5,279 nt of DNA from Nitrospiraceae bacterium (GTDB taxonomy: Bacteria > Nitrospirota > Nitrospiria > Nitrospirales > UBA8639). Where the stretch lies: NCBI GenBank assembly GCA_003523945.1, contig DOFS01000553.1:1-5279 (forward strand), read 5' to 3'. The notes beneath the pieces are model-generated. The model worked only from the letters and a program-made list of their open reading frames with translations, had not been told where the DNA came from and searched no databases. A program made the position numbers and the translations under genes. Below, in pieces: positions 1 to 5,279 of the stretch; the first letter of the stretch is position 1; each line of letters begins with the position of its first letter.

Positions 1-1612
1 CATAGGCCTGACGTGCAGCGGAAAGATTTCCCGATTGGTCTGCCGCTCGTGCCAGGCCTAAGACTGAACGTGCTCGATTGGGATGCCAAAAGAGCGATCG
101 TTCGAATTGTTGTTGCGCGTCCTTCGGCCGGTCGATGCCCAACAGGATTTCGCCATACAGTTCATACGTGGGCTTGATGAGATCGGGTGGACCGGAAGGA
201 GGCGGGAGGGATTCCTCCAGGGCGCTGGCCCGATCAAGCATACGTATAGCATCTGATTGGTCGCCGTTGATGAGATGTTTCAACGCCGCGGTTTGCAACT
301 TCCAGATTTGTGCGGTGACCGGTTCAGAAGAATCCGTGGATGGTTCAGAGATCGGGGGATTCAAACCGGGGTGTGCCTGGACAACCACTGGTTGATTCCT
401 CAGTGTTGCCATGCTCTGCGCAAATTCACGGATATAAATAGACTTCGATGGCCACTCATCGCCAAAGCGATAGTCATTCACGTTCCACGCCTGATCGGCT
501 AACTCCCATCGTTCGGTTTCCATAATAAAGGCGGCCACCATCTGATCGTAATTCCGGCTGACGTTCCGGTCATAGCCCAGGACCTGTGATTGGTCACTGG
601 ATGACGATTGCGCCATATCCTCTTGCTTTTCCAAAATCAGGGCTGCGGCGGCGTTGTACCGGCCTTGTTGAAGATAGGCGTATTGCAACCAGTACAGGCT
701 ATGGTAATCCTGAAGCGATGGGGGCAATTGCTTGTCCTTGACCCAGGCCTGTGAACTTTCCCATCCGGCTTTATTGGAGGCCGCTGCCTGGTCCCACATA
801 CCCAGTTGAACAAAAATATGGGCGGGCATATGTTGCGCATGATGCGCTCCCGGAGCGATCTTGGCATAGCGACGGGCTTGCGGCAGGGCCAGGATGGCGT
901 GAATCGGATCGTCAAAGGAATGAATGGTATAATGCGCCGCACACGGGTGATTCGGATTCACTCCATACACCCCTAAAGTCAGAGCCCCGGCCTGGACGCG
1001 ATATTTCTCCTGACGGTAGGGTTTCTCATCATAATGAGTGGCCAACCCGAGCAGGGACAGAGCATACAAGCAGGTGGCTTCCAGATCTTCGGGATACTGA
1101 CTGGCAAGGTTTTCCATTTGCTCCGCATACGCTTGATCACGGGCAAGCTTGTCTCCCTCACCAAATAACGTGGTCACCGCCCGGAGATACTGACGCTCCC
1201 TGGCGGTTGCCGTGGCAGTATCGGAAACTTTTTCCAGAGCCATTCGCGCCGCCTCAACATTTTCTTCACCCCAGATGGGATGATTATGGGCCATCGCCTC
1301 ACCCCAATATCCCATCACAAAATCGGGATCAATCCTGGTGGCTTGACGAAACGCGTCGATGGCTTCCTCATACCAGAACGAATGGAGCGCCGCGACGCCC
1401 CTGAGGAAATGAGGATGGGCTTCGGTGGACCCTGATGCGGGAAATTCAATGCTTCCCAATTGGCCCAATGCCGCATTCCCCTCTGATGAAGAAGAATGAA
1501 CCGCCTCCCCATGGCTTAATTGTGGAAGTGCCGTGATGAAGATGGCGGTGAGGAAGAACCGGAGACAGGATCGTCCCGGGGCGCATTCCAACCAATATCG
1601 CTTCATGAACAT
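1..1612 (-). CDS. Secreted TPR-repeat protein with His-rich motif, C-terminus cut by window edge
   Basis: Translating the minus strand from 1612 gives 537 residues with no stop up to the window edge, so the 3' end is missing. The ATG at 1612 is preferred because AAGGAG lies 5 nt upstream; the ATG at 1606 is the alternative. The N-terminus looks like a Sec signal peptide: basic residues (K4, R5, R14, R18), a hydrophobic stretch at about 19-30, and a possible cleavage near SHG-EA (33-37), which implies a periplasmic or exported protein. TPR-like helical repeats are visible at about 67-130 (FRQATRIDP, then GYWGEAMAHNHP), about 302-335 and about 480-537. Between them lie HPCAAHYTIH (222-231) and HHAQHMPAHIF (257-267), resembling a motif I recall from uncharacterised bacterial TPR proteins. 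These histidines could bind metal, but that is inference. It lies 160 nt downstream of the Vgb-like gene on the same strand. The molecular function is unknown; family assignment is firm, role is not. Confidence 0.85.
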   Translation of the reverse strand, partial: MFMKRYWLECAPGRSCLRFFLTAIFITALPQLSHGEAVHSSSSEGNAALGQLGSIEFPASGSTEAHPHFLRGVAALHSFWYEEAIDAFRQATRIDPDFVMGYWGEAMAHNHPIWGEENVEAARMALEKVSDTATATARERQYLRAVTTLFGEGDKLARDQAYAEQMENLASQYPEDLEATCLYALSLLGLATHYDEKPYRQEKYRVQAGALTLGVYGVNPNHPCAAHYTIHSFDDPIHAILALPQARRYAKIAPGAHHAQHMPAHIFVQLGMWDQAAASNKAGWESSQAWVKDKQLPPSLQDYHSLYWLQYAYLQQGRYNAAAALILEKQEDMAQSSSSDQSQVLGYDRNVSRNYDQMVAAFIMETERWELADQAWNVNDYRFGDEWPSKSIYIREFAQSMATLRNQPVVVQAHPGLNPPISEPSTDSSEPVTAQIWKLQTAALKHLINGDQSDAIRMLDRASALEESLPPPSGPPDLIKPTYELYGEILLGIDRPKDAQQQFERSLFWHPNRARSVLGLARAADQSGNLSAARQAY

Positions 1613-1617
1613 GAAGA

Positions 1618-1623
1618 CTCCTT
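1618..1623 (-). promoter_or_regulatory. Shine-Dalgarno for the TPR gene
   Basis: The minus strand reads AAGGAG, then TCTTC, then ATG at 1612. The 5-nt spacing favours the 1612 start over the in-frame ATG at 1606, for which the spacing would be 11 nt. Confidence 0.7.
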
Positions 1624-1658
1624 AGTTAATACGGTTGCCCGTCATTGCTCTCCGAATG

Positions 1659-1752
1659 ATGATATTTCACCTTATCATTTTTGTTCACAATAGAATAAGA
1701 CAAGTAGGTGGGTGCCATAGAAAGGATTTCTCCCTCTGGTCGAAATGATAAG
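1659..1752. repeat. Intergenic inverted repeats with three TATCAT/ATGATA half-sites
   Basis: The 160-nt gap between the Vgb-like gene and the TPR gene holds ATGATA at 1659-1664 facing TATCAT at 1673-1678 (6-bp arms, 8-nt loop). A further 10-bp arm, CTTATCATTT at 1671-1680, is exactly mirrored by AAATGATAAG at 1743-1752. The repeats are seen directly. They could be operator half-sites for a regulator of the TPR gene or mRNA structure. I see no convincing sigma-70 promoter and no U-tract terminator in this gap. Confidence 0.4.
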
Positions 1753-1772
1753 AGGGCCCAGGAGGAATGATT

Positions 1773-2798
1773 CTAGGGGATCTTGGCGCGGCCGATGGTA
1801 TTGGCATCCGTGCCGAACCAAATGGCTTTGGTTGGTTGATGATAAACCATATGACGGACGCTTCCGCCACCGCTGGGGATATCGGTGAGACTCATGAACG
1901 TGTGTTTTCGTGTATCGAATCCGACAAGGCGATTGGGGTGTGAGCCGGTCTCTACAAACCAGACCCGGTCCCGGTCATCGACGGTCATCCCATAGGGTTT
2001 TGCATGGCTTCCTCCTGGCGCCAACCACTCCTGAATGTCGCCTGTTTTGGCGTTGTAGGATCCAAGATACCCTTCGGCATAATCCACATACCAAATGATG
2101 CCGTCCGAGGTGACCCCCAGTCGTCGTGGTCGTGTTTCTTTTCGTGAGAGTGTAATTTCTCGAACAGTCTTGGTTTCCGGATCCACCGTCCCCAACTTGT
2201 TGGTCCCGAATTCGGTAAACCATGGGGAATGGGTGCGATCCAGGACGATACCATAGGGACGAGCCCGGGGAGTGGGAAGCGGCATGAGTTGAATCTTTCC
2301 GGTACCCATGTCGAGATTCCCCACGAAATTCCCCTGTTGGACCGTAAACCAGATGTCCCGGTTTAGGCCAAACTCCAGGGTATGCGGATCGAAAGCTTTT
2401 TGATCGGGCATGGGATATTTGATGATTTTTCCGGTGGACGGATCGAGTTTGCCGATGTGGGCCGCACGGTTTCCGGCGTACCAGACCTGTCCTTCCTTGT
2501 CGACAATCAGGTTATGCGGCCCGGTTCCGGGATCCAGTTTGAATTGGTGAAACTGCCCGACTTCAGGGTCCAGCAGGGCAATGTAATCTCCCCCCTGCCC
2601 CACGAACCACACGCGCCCTTGCTGATCCACATATGGATCACGTGGTCTCGTTTGATCCCATGGCACCGGCCATTCCTTAATTTTCACGGGATTGAGGGAT
2701 GGGGCCTCAGCTCTCGCACGATGATTTGTACAACCGGAAAAGCCCAGCAGGATGATCAGCCCGATCGTGATAAAGCCTATTCTTTGCAAATAAGACAC
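1773..2798 (-). CDS. Vgb-family seven-bladed beta-propeller lipoprotein
   Basis: The protein has 341 residues from the GTG at 2798. This start has GAGGAG 7 nt upstream and puts a short lipoprotein signal directly at the N-terminus: YLQR, a hydrophobic run, then GFSGC with Cys23 as the lipidation site. The longer ATG at 2864 has no Shine-Dalgarno and would add 22 residues ahead of the signal. Thr at +2 is compatible with outer-membrane sorting. Seven W-F/Y repeat strands (W64, 106, 150, 193, 236, 280 and 327), spaced about 42-47 residues, match the seven-bladed propeller of virginiamycin B lyase and its many relatives. In true Vgb the lyase site uses His and Glu from adjacent blades. Here several blades read P-Y-G where P-H-G would be expected (RPYG, KPYG) and the last blade has WFGTD, so lyase activity is doubtful. 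A binding or sensing propeller on the cell envelope is equally possible. It follows the ars operon by 123 nt on the same strand; a functional link is unproven. Confidence 0.85.
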   Translation of the reverse strand: MSYLQRIGFITIGLIILLGFSGCTNHRARAEAPSLNPVKIKEWPVPWDQTRPRDPYVDQQGRVWFVGQGGDYIALLDPEVGQFHQFKLDPGTGPHNLIVDKEGQVWYAGNRAAHIGKLDPSTGKIIKYPMPDQKAFDPHTLEFGLNRDIWFTVQQGNFVGNLDMGTGKIQLMPLPTPRARPYGIVLDRTHSPWFTEFGTNKLGTVDPETKTVREITLSRKETRPRRLGVTSDGIIWYVDYAEGYLGSYNAKTGDIQEWLAPGGSHAKPYGMTVDDRDRVWFVETGSHPNRLVGFDTRKHTFMSLTDIPSGGGSVRHMVYHQPTKAIWFGTDANTIGRAKIP

Positions 2799-2805
2799 AA
2801 AGTTT

Positions 2806-2811
2806 CTCCTC
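2806..2811 (-). promoter_or_regulatory. Shine-Dalgarno that fixes the GTG start of the Vgb-like gene
   Basis: GAGGAG is followed by AAACTTT and then GTG at 2798. The 7-nt spacing is near optimal, and the resulting N-terminus is a standard lipoprotein signal. The upstream ATG at 2864 is preceded by TATTTCCAGAC, which has no such site. Confidence 0.75.
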
Positions 2812-2833
2812 AATGAATCATCATGAATAACGC

Positions 2834-2873
2834 TTTCCAGAATCTCCAGTGCGTATGTTGGCATGTCTGGAAA
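2834..2873. repeat. 8-bp inverted repeat upstream of the Vgb-like gene
   Basis: TTTCCAGA at 2834-2841 is perfectly mirrored by TCTGGAAA at 2866-2873, with a 24-nt spacer. It sits 36 to 75 nt upstream of the GTG start, in the 123-nt gap after acr3. It could be a regulator-binding dyad for separate control of the Vgb-like gene, or a hairpin in a read-through transcript. No U-run follows, so it does not look like an intrinsic terminator. I could not find a good promoter next to it. Confidence 0.4.
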
Positions 2874-2921
2874 TATTAGGCAAACATCAGCTTACGGGGC
2901 AGGCGGGGCTGACTTGCCGGG

Positions 2922-3992
2922 CTAGATAAAAGGAACGGGTGCCGGCTTTTTGGCAAACCATTTCTTTTTGAACCAGAAGGCAACATGGACGAGACCCAAC
3001 AGTACGGGCACTTCGACTAAGGGCCCGATGACCGTGGCAAAGGCGACGGACGATCCCAGGCCGAATGCGGCAATGGCCACGGCAATGGCCAGTTCAAAAT
3101 TATTGCTGGCTGCCGTGAAAGAGGTGGCCGTGGTTTTGCCATAATCGGCCCCGATAAGCTTGCCCATGCTAAAGCTGACACAAAACATGATGACGAAGTA
3201 GAGGATAAGTGGCAGCGCAATACGAATTACATCTCCCGGCAGGCTGAGCACCATGCCGCCCTTGAGCGTAAACATGGCAAAGATGGTAAAAAGAAGTGCC
3301 ACCAGCGTGATAGGAGCAATCTTCGGGAGAAACCCCTGTTCATACCACTCGCGGCCTTGTTGCCTGATCCCGATCCACCGGGAGAGGAACCCGAACACAA
3401 AGGGGATGCCCAGATAGATAAAAACACTTTCGGCAATCGTCTGAAAGCTGACGTCGACGCCTTCCACAGCAAGACCTAACCACAGCGGCAGGATTTCCAA
3501 ATAGAACCAGGCCAATCCACTGAAGAAAATCAATTGAAAGAGACTGTTGAAAGCCACCAATGCCGCCACATATTGGTTGTCGCCTTCGGCAAGTTGATTC
3601 CAGACCAACACCATGGCAATACAACGGGCCAGTCCAATGAGGATGAGCCCGGTCATGTATTCCGGCGAATCGTAGAGAAACGTCACTGCTAGACCAAACA
3701 TGAGCAAGGGCCCGATGACCCAGTTTTGGACAAGTGACAGCAGAAGAATTTTCCAATCGCGAAAGATCAAGGGCAGCTCTTCATACTTCACACGAGCCAG
3801 CGGAGGATACATCATAAGCATAAGCCCGATGGCGATGGGAATGTTGGTTGTTCCTAGAGAGAGGTTGTTCACGAATGCCGGTGCCCCGGTGAAGACCGAA
3901 CCAATCGTGACGCCGGACACCATGGCCAGAAGGATCCAGGCCGTGAGGTAGCGGTCGAGAAATGATAAACGTCGTGGAGGACAGGCGGTCAT
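2922..3992 (-). CDS. acr3: Acr3-type arsenite efflux permease
   Basis: This 356-residue inner-membrane protein exports As(III), probably driven by the proton motive force, and belongs to the bile/arsenite/riboflavin transporter superfamily. Length is typical of Acr3. About ten hydrophobic segments cover residues 15 to 342, with a basic C-terminal tail (FKKKWFAKK). The two family hallmarks are present: Cys124 in LARCIAMV and Glu300 in [15 protein letters not shown], spaced 176 residues apart as I recall for Cys129 and Glu305 of the characterised Alkaliphilus Acr3. [14 protein letters not shown] (60-73) is also a family signature. The ATG overlaps the arsC stop as ATGA, so translation is probably coupled; the only Shine-Dalgarno-like bases are GAGG 10 nt upstream. 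It is the last gene of the ars operon and removes the arsenite made by ArsC and possibly by ArsI. It is Acr3 and not the larger, unrelated ArsB. Confidence 0.97.
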   Translation of the reverse strand: MTACPPRRLSFLDRYLTAWILLAMVSGVTIGSVFTGAPAFVNNLSLGTTNIPIAIGLMLMMYPPLARVKYEELPLIFRDWKILLLSLVQNWVIGPLLMFGLAVTFLYDSPEYMTGLILIGLARCIAMVLVWNQLAEGDNQYVAALVAFNSLFQLIFFSGLAWFYLEILPLWLGLAVEGVDVSFQTIAESVFIYLGIPFVFGFLSRWIGIRQQGREWYEQGFLPKIAPITLVALLFTIFAMFTLKGGMVLSLPGDVIRIALPLILYFVIMFCVSFSMGKLIGADYGKTTATSFTAASNNFELAIAVAIAAFGLGSSVAFATVIGPLVEVPVLLGLVHVAFWFKKKWFAKKPAPVPFI

Positions 3993-4411
3993 GTCAGCAC
4001 ATCCTCGATTCTGGCCTTGAGCAAGAAAAAGGTCTGGTCAAAGGCCGCGTTGACCTCCTCCTCTGTACCTATCACTCTACCGGGATCGGGAATACTCCAA
4101 TGCAGCTTTCGGGGTTGGCCGGAAAAGACGGGGCAGGCTTCTCCGGCGGCTTGATCACAGACGGTGATAACCAGATCGAAAGGCTGTGCAATCATAGCAT
4201 CCCACGATTTGCTGTATGGTTGGCCCGGATCGATCCCATGCCTGTTCAATGTCGAGACCGAACCGGGATGCACATATCCTGCCGGGTGACTGCCCGCACT
4301 CCAGGCTTGGTATCGACCTTGCCCCAATTGGTTGATCAAGGCTTCGGCCATAATCGAGCGGCACGAATTGCCTGTGCAGATGACCAGGACTTTTATGGGC
4401 TCAGTGGACAT
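3989..4411 (-). CDS. arsC: Arsenate reductase, low-molecular-weight phosphatase fold
   Basis: This 140-residue cytoplasmic enzyme reduces arsenate to arsenite for export by Acr3. The P-loop CTGNSCRS (12-19) gives the CX5R motif with nucleophile Cys12 and Arg18. The resolving cysteines are Cys85 and Cys93 in [11 protein letters not shown], and HWSIPDP supplies the catalytic Asp109. This pattern marks the thioredoxin-type class related to plasmid pI258 ArsC, not the glutaredoxin class of E. coli R773; the exact electron donor cannot be read from sequence. Cys85 and Cys93 are separated by seven residues, one more than I recall for Cys82/Cys89 of pI258. The start at 4411 shares its A with the upstream stop (TAATG) and has no clear Shine-Dalgarno, which points to translational coupling. 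The same frame is open up to 4555, but that extension lies within arsI and does not resemble the family. At its 3' end it overlaps acr3 by 4 nt. Confidence 0.97.
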   Translation of the reverse strand: MSTEPIKVLVICTGNSCRSIMAEALINQLGQGRYQAWSAGSHPAGYVHPGSVSTLNRHGIDPGQPYSKSWDAMIAQPFDLVITVCDQAAGEACPVFSGQPRKLHWSIPDPGRVIGTEEEVNAAFDQTFFLLKARIEDVLT

Positions 4412-4884
4412 TAGCTGCAGCAGCCGCTGGATTCCTGTACCGGCATTGTGGTCTCCGGTCTCGCCAGGAACGCCGGTTCGCAACAGGCGGTATCGGTGTG
4501 GGCCGAATGAGTTGAAAAAATTTCCGCGTCTTCCATCGTGCGGTAGGCTTCCCACGGGACTCCGGCAGGATCCAAGACCCAGGATTTATCCGATTTGGCA
4601 TAACAGCAAAGGCTTTCGCCTTCCTCGGACACCGGAAGATTCCCGGCTTTCAGTCGGTGCCGGATGTCATTCAACTCCTGTTCCTCCTCAACCTGAATGC
4701 CCAGGTGATCCACACCTTTGGTGGAAGCCCGCGTGGAAATGGCCAGATTGACGGGGGGATCTTCGAGCATCCATTTGGCGTAGTCCGGTTTTCGTTTGAC
4801 CGGTTCCGCCCCAAACAATTTGCTGTAAAACCCGATGGCTTCTTCCAACTGTTCGACTCCGATATGAATATGAAGACGTTTCAT
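4411..4884 (-). CDS. arsI: ArsI/CadI-family metalloenzyme (putative C-As lyase)
   Basis: This 157-residue protein has the glyoxalase/vicinal-oxygen-chelate fold. ArsI enzymes are Fe(II) dioxygenases that split the C-As bond of trivalent methyl- or aryl-arsenicals and release As(III); CadI relatives are known as cadmium-induced proteins. Family features seen are HIGV near the N-terminus, AIGFYSKLFGAEPVKRKPDY (16-35), VDHLGIQV (58-65), the vicinal pair Cys93-Cys94 in ESLCCYAK, and WVLDPAGVPWEAY (102-114). Probable metal ligands are His7, His60 and Glu112, with Cys93-Cys94 binding the arsenical. Beyond the fold (about 118-157) is a tail with two more Cys pairs, 134-135 and 155-156. The ATG at 4884 is chosen because AAGGAG lies 8 nt upstream; the frame extends 11 codons further to 4917, overlapping arsR. 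It lies 23 nt after arsR and overlaps the arsC start. The family is certain; the substrate (organoarsenical or another metal) is inferred from the operon. Confidence 0.9.
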   Translation of the reverse strand: MKRLHIHIGVEQLEEAIGFYSKLFGAEPVKRKPDYAKWMLEDPPVNLAISTRASTKGVDHLGIQVEEEQELNDIRHRLKAGNLPVSEEGESLCCYAKSDKSWVLDPAGVPWEAYRTMEDAEIFSTHSAHTDTACCEPAFLARPETTMPVQESSGCCS

Positions 4885-4892
4885 GGATGGGT

Positions 4893-4898
4893 CTCCTT
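4893..4898 (-). promoter_or_regulatory. Shine-Dalgarno that sets the arsI start
   Basis: AAGGAG is followed by ACCCATCC and then ATG at 4884, an 8-nt spacing. It supports the short form that begins MKRLHIHIG, as in the family, over the 11-residue longer frame starting inside arsR. Confidence 0.75.
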
Positions 4899-4907
4899 GT
4901 GAGTGGG

Positions 4908-5258
4908 TTAGCAACAATTCGAGAGTTCAATAATGCTGCACTGCTTTTTTTTGTTGTCCCGGATGCGGGCCATATCCTCCCGGCAGCAGTCTTTGACCAT
5001 GTAACGGATCAGGTCGGTAAAAAATTCAAAATTGGCGCTGTAGATAATTGACCGGCCTTTTCGTCGTGAAAGAACCAGCCCCGCGTTGCTCATGTGCGAG
5101 AGGTGAAAGGATAGGGTGTTATGGGGAATGGCCAGTGCCTCACTTACCGTCCCGGCAGGTGCCCCTTCCGGGCCATATTCCACCAGCAGACGAAAGACCC
5201 GCAACCGCGTGTCTTGTGAGAGGGCCGCAAAAGCCAGCAATGCATCATTAATTTCCAT
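4908..5258 (-). CDS. arsR: ArsR-family As(III)-responsive repressor
   Basis: This 116-residue winged-helix regulator should repress the ars operon and leave the DNA when As(III) binds. ALLAFAALSQDTRLRVFRLL (6-25) is the typical N-terminal ArsR helix pair. The recognition helix is around IPHNTLSFHLSHMSNAGLV (44-62), followed by the wing RRKGRSIIYS (65-74). It lacks the ELCVCDL-type cysteine site in the DNA-binding helix of the E. coli and pI258 proteins. Instead the cysteines lie in the C-terminal part: Cys91-Cys92, Cys107 and a terminal Cys115-Cys116. This resembles the Acidithiobacillus-type ArsR, in which a C-terminal Cys pair plus a third Cys bind As(III). The ATG at 5258 matches the family N-terminus but has no Shine-Dalgarno, and it lies inside a dyad at the window edge. 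It is the first gene of the operon, so the repressor probably regulates itself. Confidence 0.95.
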   Translation of the reverse strand: MEINDALLAFAALSQDTRLRVFRLLVEYGPEGAPAGTVSEALAIPHNTLSFHLSHMSNAGLVLSRRKGRSIIYSANFEFFTDLIRYMVKDCCREDMARIRDNKKKQCSIIELSNCC

Positions 5259-5279
5259 ATGTCTAGAATAATGGACATA
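5258..5279 (-). promoter_or_regulatory. Candidate ArsR operator overlapping the arsR start codon
   Basis: TATGTC at 5258-5263 and GACATA at 5274-5279 form a perfect 6-bp inverted repeat with a 10-nt spacer. Counting two more positions, the arms match at 7 of 8 bases (TATGTCTA and TATGTCCA) around GAATAA. ArsR-family dimers bind dyads of this general size near the start of their own operon. The dyad reaches the last base of the window, so it may extend further. The symmetry is seen; its role as the operator is inferred from position. Confidence 0.45.
5265..5270 (-). promoter_or_regulatory. Possible -10 element of the ars promoter
   Basis: On the minus strand TATTCT (4 of 6 matches to TATAAT) lies in the middle of the candidate operator dyad, with six bases between it and the arsR ATG. 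If used, transcription would begin at or next to the start codon and give a leaderless mRNA, which would fit the absence of a Shine-Dalgarno. The -35 region would be outside the window, so this cannot be confirmed here. Confidence 0.25.

Noticed and set aside
751..1404. A 217-codon open frame on the plus strand
   Set aside because: It lies wholly antisense to the TPR gene. Its product is rich in Trp, Pro, Arg and His with no domain, as expected from the reverse of a GC-rich coding frame, while the minus-strand frame has a signal peptide and TPR motifs.
1698..1717. TGGCAC on the minus strand as a sigma-54 -24 element for the TPR gene
   Set aside because: At the required distance the -12 TTGC element is missing; the sequence there is TACTT.
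1773..2798. Calling the Vgb-like gene a streptogramin resistance gene
   Set aside because: Only the propeller family is supported; the catalytic His/Glu pattern is not clearly present, and most family members are not antibiotic-inactivating enzymes.
2382..2816. A 144-codon plus-strand frame opposite the Vgb-like gene
   Set aside because: It is antisense to a repeat protein with clear propeller motifs, and has no family features of its own.
2881..2921. Possible terminator after acr3 from the GGCAAG/CTTGCC-like bases and GC-rich stretch
   Set aside because: The stem has only about five pairs with a mismatch and no run of U follows it.
3340..3756. A 138-codon frame on the minus strand inside acr3
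   Set aside because: It is another frame of a well-conserved membrane transporter gene; its product has no recognisable family.
3962..4414. A 150-codon plus-strand frame opposite arsC
   Set aside because: It is a shadow of arsC, whose catalytic motifs are clear on the minus strand.
1..5279. Insertion sequences, CRISPR arrays, tRNA or rRNA genes
   Set aside because: No transposase-like protein, regularly spaced repeats, or tRNA/rRNA-like sequence was seen; the window is almost filled by six minus-strand genes.

Overview
The window comes from a bacterial chromosome or large replicon with moderately GC-rich DNA. Every gene I can support lies on the minus strand, so transcription runs from right to left. 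Sec and lipoprotein signal peptides and the type of ars genes suggest a Gram-negative bacterium. The TPR and Vgb-like proteins would fit a Nitrospirota or proteobacterial lineage, but this is a weak impression and the sequence does not settle it.

Right part (2922-5279): a compact arsenic-resistance operon, read in the order arsR, arsI/cadI-like, arsC, acr3. ArsR is the As(III)-responsive repressor. The ArsI/CadI-family protein is a small vicinal-oxygen-chelate metalloenzyme that may break the C-As bond of methylarsenite or act in metal tolerance. ArsC reduces As(V) to As(III), and Acr3 exports As(III). The first two genes are 23 nt apart. The next junctions are a TAATG overlap (arsI/arsC) and an ATGA overlap (arsC/acr3), so translation is probably coupled. 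An inverted repeat covering the arsR start codon at the right edge is a candidate ArsR operator, and the mRNA may be leaderless.

Middle (1773-2921): after a 123-nt gap holding an 8-bp inverted repeat, there is a gene for a lipoprotein with a seven-bladed beta-propeller of the Vgb (streptogramin lyase-like) family. The best start is a GTG with a strong Shine-Dalgarno, not the longer upstream ATG. The classical His/Glu lyase residues are not clearly preserved, so antibiotic inactivation should not be assumed.

Left part (1-1772): after a 160-nt gap with three TATCAT/ATGATA half-sites, there is a secreted or periplasmic TPR protein with a conserved-looking histidine cluster. Its reading frame is open to the left edge, so its C-terminus is missing. 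No RNA gene, mobile element, CRISPR array or convincing terminator was found. The ars operon is known biology; the Vgb-like and TPR proteins are the parts with no assigned role, and nothing here proves they work with the ars genes.
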